A stretch of 8,090 nt of DNA from an uncultured Lachnospiraceae bacterium. Lineage in GTDB: Bacteria > Bacillota > Clostridia > Lachnospirales > Lachnospiraceae. Below are positions 6,104 through 8,090 of this stretch, in pieces. Under the pieces are notes generated by a model that was given only the letters and a program-made list of their open reading frames with translations, was not told where the DNA came from and did not search any database. Both the position numbers and the translations under genes were made by a program. The stretch covers positions 1 to 8,090 of the forward strand of contig CAJUIO010000138.1 in the NCBI GenBank assembly GCA_910586025.1, read 5' to 3'. Positions within the stretch are counted from its first letter, which is position 1. Every line of letters starts with the position of its first letter.

Positions 6104-6108
6104 TTTGC
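6095..6108 (-). promoter_or_regulatory. Weak cre-like site before hprK
   Basis: The minus-strand 14-mer GCAAAGCGCTGCAA shares the AAAGCGCT core with the strong Bacillus CcpA site TGAAAGCGCTTTCA, matching 9 of 14 positions. It overlaps both the predicted start of the candidate hprK promoter and the hairpin. The outer flanks do not match, so this is only a possible operator. Confidence 0.2.
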
Positions 6109-6110
6109 CA

Positions 6111-6139
6111 TATATAATAGTAATACTGTCTTCAGTTTA
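6111..6139 (-). promoter_or_regulatory. Weak candidate promoter for hprK
   Basis: On the minus strand TATATA at 6111-6116 could be a -10 box, with TAAACT at 6134-6139 (three of six consensus bases) 17 bases upstream, directly after the uvrC stop. The spacing is ideal but the -35 is poor. The predicted start would be near 6104, leaving a leader that includes the hairpin. It would let hprK and the downstream genes be expressed independently of uvrC. Confidence 0.3.
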
Positions 6140-7999
6140 CTATTTCCTGAAAAAATTGTAAATATCCCGGGCAACATTAAGAGGAATTTCCTCCACCCCG
6201 GAAAGTGTGTCCACTTCGGCGTTCTTTATCTCCTCGATGGATTTAAAATGCCTCATCAGCGCTTTTCTCCTTGCCGGTCCCACTCCCGGTATCTCGTCAA
6301 GCACGGATTTCACCTGAGATTTACTTCGGAGAGATCTGTGATACTCGATGGCGAATCGGTGCGCCTCGTCCTGAATCCGGGTGATCAGCTTAAAGCCCTC
6401 GGAATTTCTGTCTATGGGTATCTCCTGATTATTAAAATAAAGTCCTCTCGTCCTGTGATTGTCATCCTTCACCATACCGCAGACCGGGATCCGGATCTGA
6501 AGCTCTTCCAGCACTCCCAGGGCAATGTTCACCTGTCCTCTTCCGCCGTCCATCATGATGATATCCGGAAACCTGGTAAAGCTTCCGAACTCGTGGTCAA
6601 TCTCCTTCTCATCCAGCTCCTGCTGCTCCTCCATCCCATGCAGGAATCGTCTGGTAAGAACCTCCTTCATGCAGGCGTAATCGTCCGGGCCGGACACTGT
6701 CCTGATCCGGAACTTCCTGTAATCGCTGCGCTTTGGCCTGCCTTTTTCATAGACAATCATGGAGCCCACATTGGCAAATCCGCTGATATTGGAGATATCA
6801 TAGGCCTCCATTCTGTTTACATTCTCGAGGCCGAGCAGCCTTCCGATCTCCTTTGCGGCTCCAATGGTTCTGCCCTCCTCCCTCTTGATGCGCTCCTTAT
6901 CCTGAGACAGCACCAGCTGGGCGTTCTTGACGGCAAGCTCCACCAGCTTTTCCTTGGTTCCGATCTTCGGCACCCTGATATAAGTCCGGCTCCCCCTGCG
7001 CTTCGTGAGCCACTGCTCCAGAACCTCAATATCCTCGATCTCCTCCTGCAGCATCAGCTCTCTGGGGATAAAGGGCGTCCCCGCATAAAACTGCTTCACA
7101 AAATCCAGAAGGATCTGCGGCCTCGGGGTCTGTGCCACATGAGTCATATAAAAATGCTCCCGGCCCATAAGCTTGCCCCCTCGGATAAAAAACACCTGCA
7201 CCACCGCATCATGCTCATCGCAGGCAAGAGCGATTATATCCTTGTCCTCACAGTCGCTGTCCGTGATCTTCTGCTTCTGTGCGATCTGCTTTACGCTGTT
7301 ATGCAGGTCACGGTAACGGATCGCTTCCTCGAACTCCAGATCCTCCGCAGCCTGCTTCATCTTCCCTTCCAGCTCCTTCAGTATTTCCTGATAGCTCCCG
7401 TTCAGAAAGTCCAGGGCTTTTTTTACCTGCTCCCTGTATGCCTCGCCGGAAATATTTCCCTGACAGGGGGCCGAGCACTGTCTGATATGATAGTTCAGGC
7501 AGGCCCTGTCATTCCCGCAGTCCCTGGGAAGATTGCGGTTACAGGTCCGCAGCTGATACAGCTTGTTGATCAGCTCTATGGTATCCTTAACCGCCGCCGC
7601 ATTGGAATAGGGGCCGAAATACCGGGAGCGGTCTTTTTTCATCTGACGCGAGAACAGCACCCTTGGATATTCTTCCCCCACAGTCACTTTTATATAAGGG
7701 TAAGTCTTGTCATCCTTCAGCATGGTGTTGTACTTGGGGCGGTGCTCCTTGATCAGGTTGTTTTCAAGCACCAGCGCTTCCAGCTCCGAATCCGTGACAA
7801 TGTATTCAAAACGGCTGATCAGCGTAACCATCTTGTCGATCTGCGGCCCCCTCCCTATATTCTTTCGGAAGTAGGATCTGACCCGGTTGTGCAGATTTAC
7901 CGCCTTTCCCACATAGATAATCGCATCCGCCTCGTCATGCATGATATATACTCCCGGACACTTGGGAAGCTTCTTTAATTCCTCCTGGATATCGAACAT
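6140..7999 (-). CDS. uvrC: Excinuclease ABC subunit C (UvrC)
   Basis: A 619-residue nuclease that makes both incisions around UvrAB-marked DNA damage in nucleotide excision repair. Domains in order: GIY-YIG nuclease for the 3' cut (GVY 16-18, YVG 29-31, R39, catalytic E79 in LENNLIK); a cysteine-rich region with C153, C167, C175 and C179, spaced like the E. coli UvrC Fe-S ligands, plus an extra C161; a UVR helical motif that contacts UvrB (about 207-242); an RNase H-like nuclease for the 5' cut (D401 in AYDISN, D484 in MMDGG, H547 in EAHRF); and a tandem helix-hairpin-helix DNA-binding end (about 564-615, IPGVGPARRKAL). All catalytic residues are present and length is standard. The ATG at 7997-7999 lies about 11 bases from GGGAGG, a slightly long spacing across an A/T tract, but the N-terminus MFDIQEELKKLP fits the family. 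It is first of the cluster. Confidence 0.97.
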   Translation of the reverse strand: MFDIQEELKKLPKCPGVYIMHDEADAIIYVGKAVNLHNRVRSYFRKNIGRGPQIDKMVTLISRFEYIVTDSELEALVLENNLIKEHRPKYNTMLKDDKTYPYIKVTVGEEYPRVLFSRQMKKDRSRYFGPYSNAAAVKDTIELINKLYQLRTCNRNLPRDCGNDRACLNYHIRQCSAPCQGNISGEAYREQVKKALDFLNGSYQEILKELEGKMKQAAEDLEFEEAIRYRDLHNSVKQIAQKQKITDSDCEDKDIIALACDEHDAVVQVFFIRGGKLMGREHFYMTHVAQTPRPQILLDFVKQFYAGTPFIPRELMLQEEIEDIEVLEQWLTKRRGSRTYIRVPKIGTKEKLVELAVKNAQLVLSQDKERIKREEGRTIGAAKEIGRLLGLENVNRMEAYDISNISGFANVGSMIVYEKGRPKRSDYRKFRIRTVSGPDDYACMKEVLTRRFLHGMEEQQELDEKEIDHEFGSFTRFPDIIMMDGGRGQVNIALGVLEELQIRIPVCGMVKDDNHRTRGLYFNNQEIPIDRNSEGFKLITRIQDEAHRFAIEYHRSLRSKSQVKSVLDEIPGVGPARRKALMRHFKSIEEIKNAEVDTLSGVEEIPLNVARDIYNFFRK

Positions 8000-8018
8000 A
8001 AAAATTTTTTCCTCCCGA

Positions 8019-8062
8019 CAAAAAAGAACTCTTATCCATTATAGCATAAGAATTCTTTTTTG
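8019..8062 (-). terminator. 17-bp inverted repeat with A-run and T-run, probable terminator of the gene upstream of uvrC
   Basis: Arms at 8019-8035 and 8046-8062 are reverse complements at 16 of 17 positions, with a 10-base loop (8036-8045). In minus-strand RNA the odd pair is a U-G wobble, so the whole stem can form; in plus-strand RNA it is a C-A mismatch. Each strand has six A before and six T after the central stem, the form of a bidirectional Rho-independent terminator, although the stem is AT-rich. It would stop transcription entering from beyond the right edge. The alternative is a protein-binding operator over the uvrC promoter. Confidence 0.5.
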
Positions 8063-8068
8063 TTTCAA
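8038..8068 (-). promoter_or_regulatory. Promoter of uvrC (and probably the whole cluster)
   Basis: On the minus strand there is a perfect TATAAT at 8038-8043 preceded by TGC, forming an extended -10 (TGnTATAAT). TTGAAA (five of six consensus bases) is at 8063-8068, with a 19-base spacer, longer than the optimum of 17; the extended -10 can compensate. The start is expected near 8031, giving a leader of roughly 30 nt. The -10 box sits in the loop of the inverted repeat at 8019-8062. Confidence 0.65.
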
Positions 8069-8069
8069 T

Positions 8070-8075
8070 ATTATA
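8070..8075 (-). promoter_or_regulatory. Second TATAAT box upstream of the uvrC promoter
   Basis: A second perfect TATAAT reads on the minus strand at 8070-8075, 32 bases upstream of the first. Its -35 would fall at about 8093-8098, outside the window, so it cannot be judged. Transcripts from it would pass through the inverted repeat at 8019-8062 before reaching uvrC. Confidence 0.3.
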
Positions 8076-8090
8076 GCTTTAATCCGGCCT

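Noticed and set aside
6050..7978. A 642-codon open frame on the plus strand, opposite uvrC
   Set aside because: It lies almost wholly antisense to a uvrC with every catalytic residue intact. The predicted protein shows no recognisable domain and no ribosome site is evident. Such frames arise from codon bias on the coding strand.

Overview
The window looks like chromosomal core sequence from a low-to-mid GC Gram-positive anaerobe of the class Clostridia. The Lachnospiraceae are the best guess. This rests on the gene order, on strong AGGAGG-type ribosome binding sites, on AT-rich promoters with perfect TATAAT boxes, and on protein signatures (HPr kinase, WhiA, an HPr-like protein). There is no tRNA, rRNA, transposon, phage or CRISPR sequence. 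Every convincing gene is on the minus strand, so transcription runs from right to left.

In transcription order: a promoter region (about 8019-8075) precedes uvrC (nucleotide excision repair). Then come hprK (HPr kinase/phosphorylase), a ROK-family glucokinase, murB (peptidoglycan precursor synthesis), rapZ (nucleotide-binding regulator), whiA (DNA-binding regulator) and a small HPr-like protein. From the glucokinase to the HPr-like gene the spacing is 3-13 nt and start signals overlap upstream stop codons, so these are probably one transcript. A hairpin with a T-run follows the HPr-like gene. Next is a YegS/DgkB-type lipid kinase. At the left edge a strong promoter drives a gene of which only six codons are visible (MPLVTT), probably class II fructose-bisphosphate aldolase.

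The cluster joins carbon sensing (HPr kinase, its likely HPr-like substrate, glucokinase, probably aldolase) to envelope synthesis (MurB, RapZ, WhiA, lipid kinase). The HPr-like protein has Asp at position 15, where PTS HPr has the phosphorylated His, but keeps the HPr-kinase target Ser46. It is therefore a Crh-type regulator rather than a sugar-transport phosphocarrier. Its place directly after whiA matches crh in Bacillus, but the yvcK/glmR gene usually found between rapZ and whiA is absent.

Most of the window is well-known core biology. The points most worth a second look are the Asp15 HPr paralogue, the 17-bp inverted repeat that encloses the -10 box of the uvrC promoter, the terminator-like hairpin just before the lipid kinase, and possible regulatory sites before hprK and the aldolase gene. 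I found no clear previously undescribed multi-gene system.
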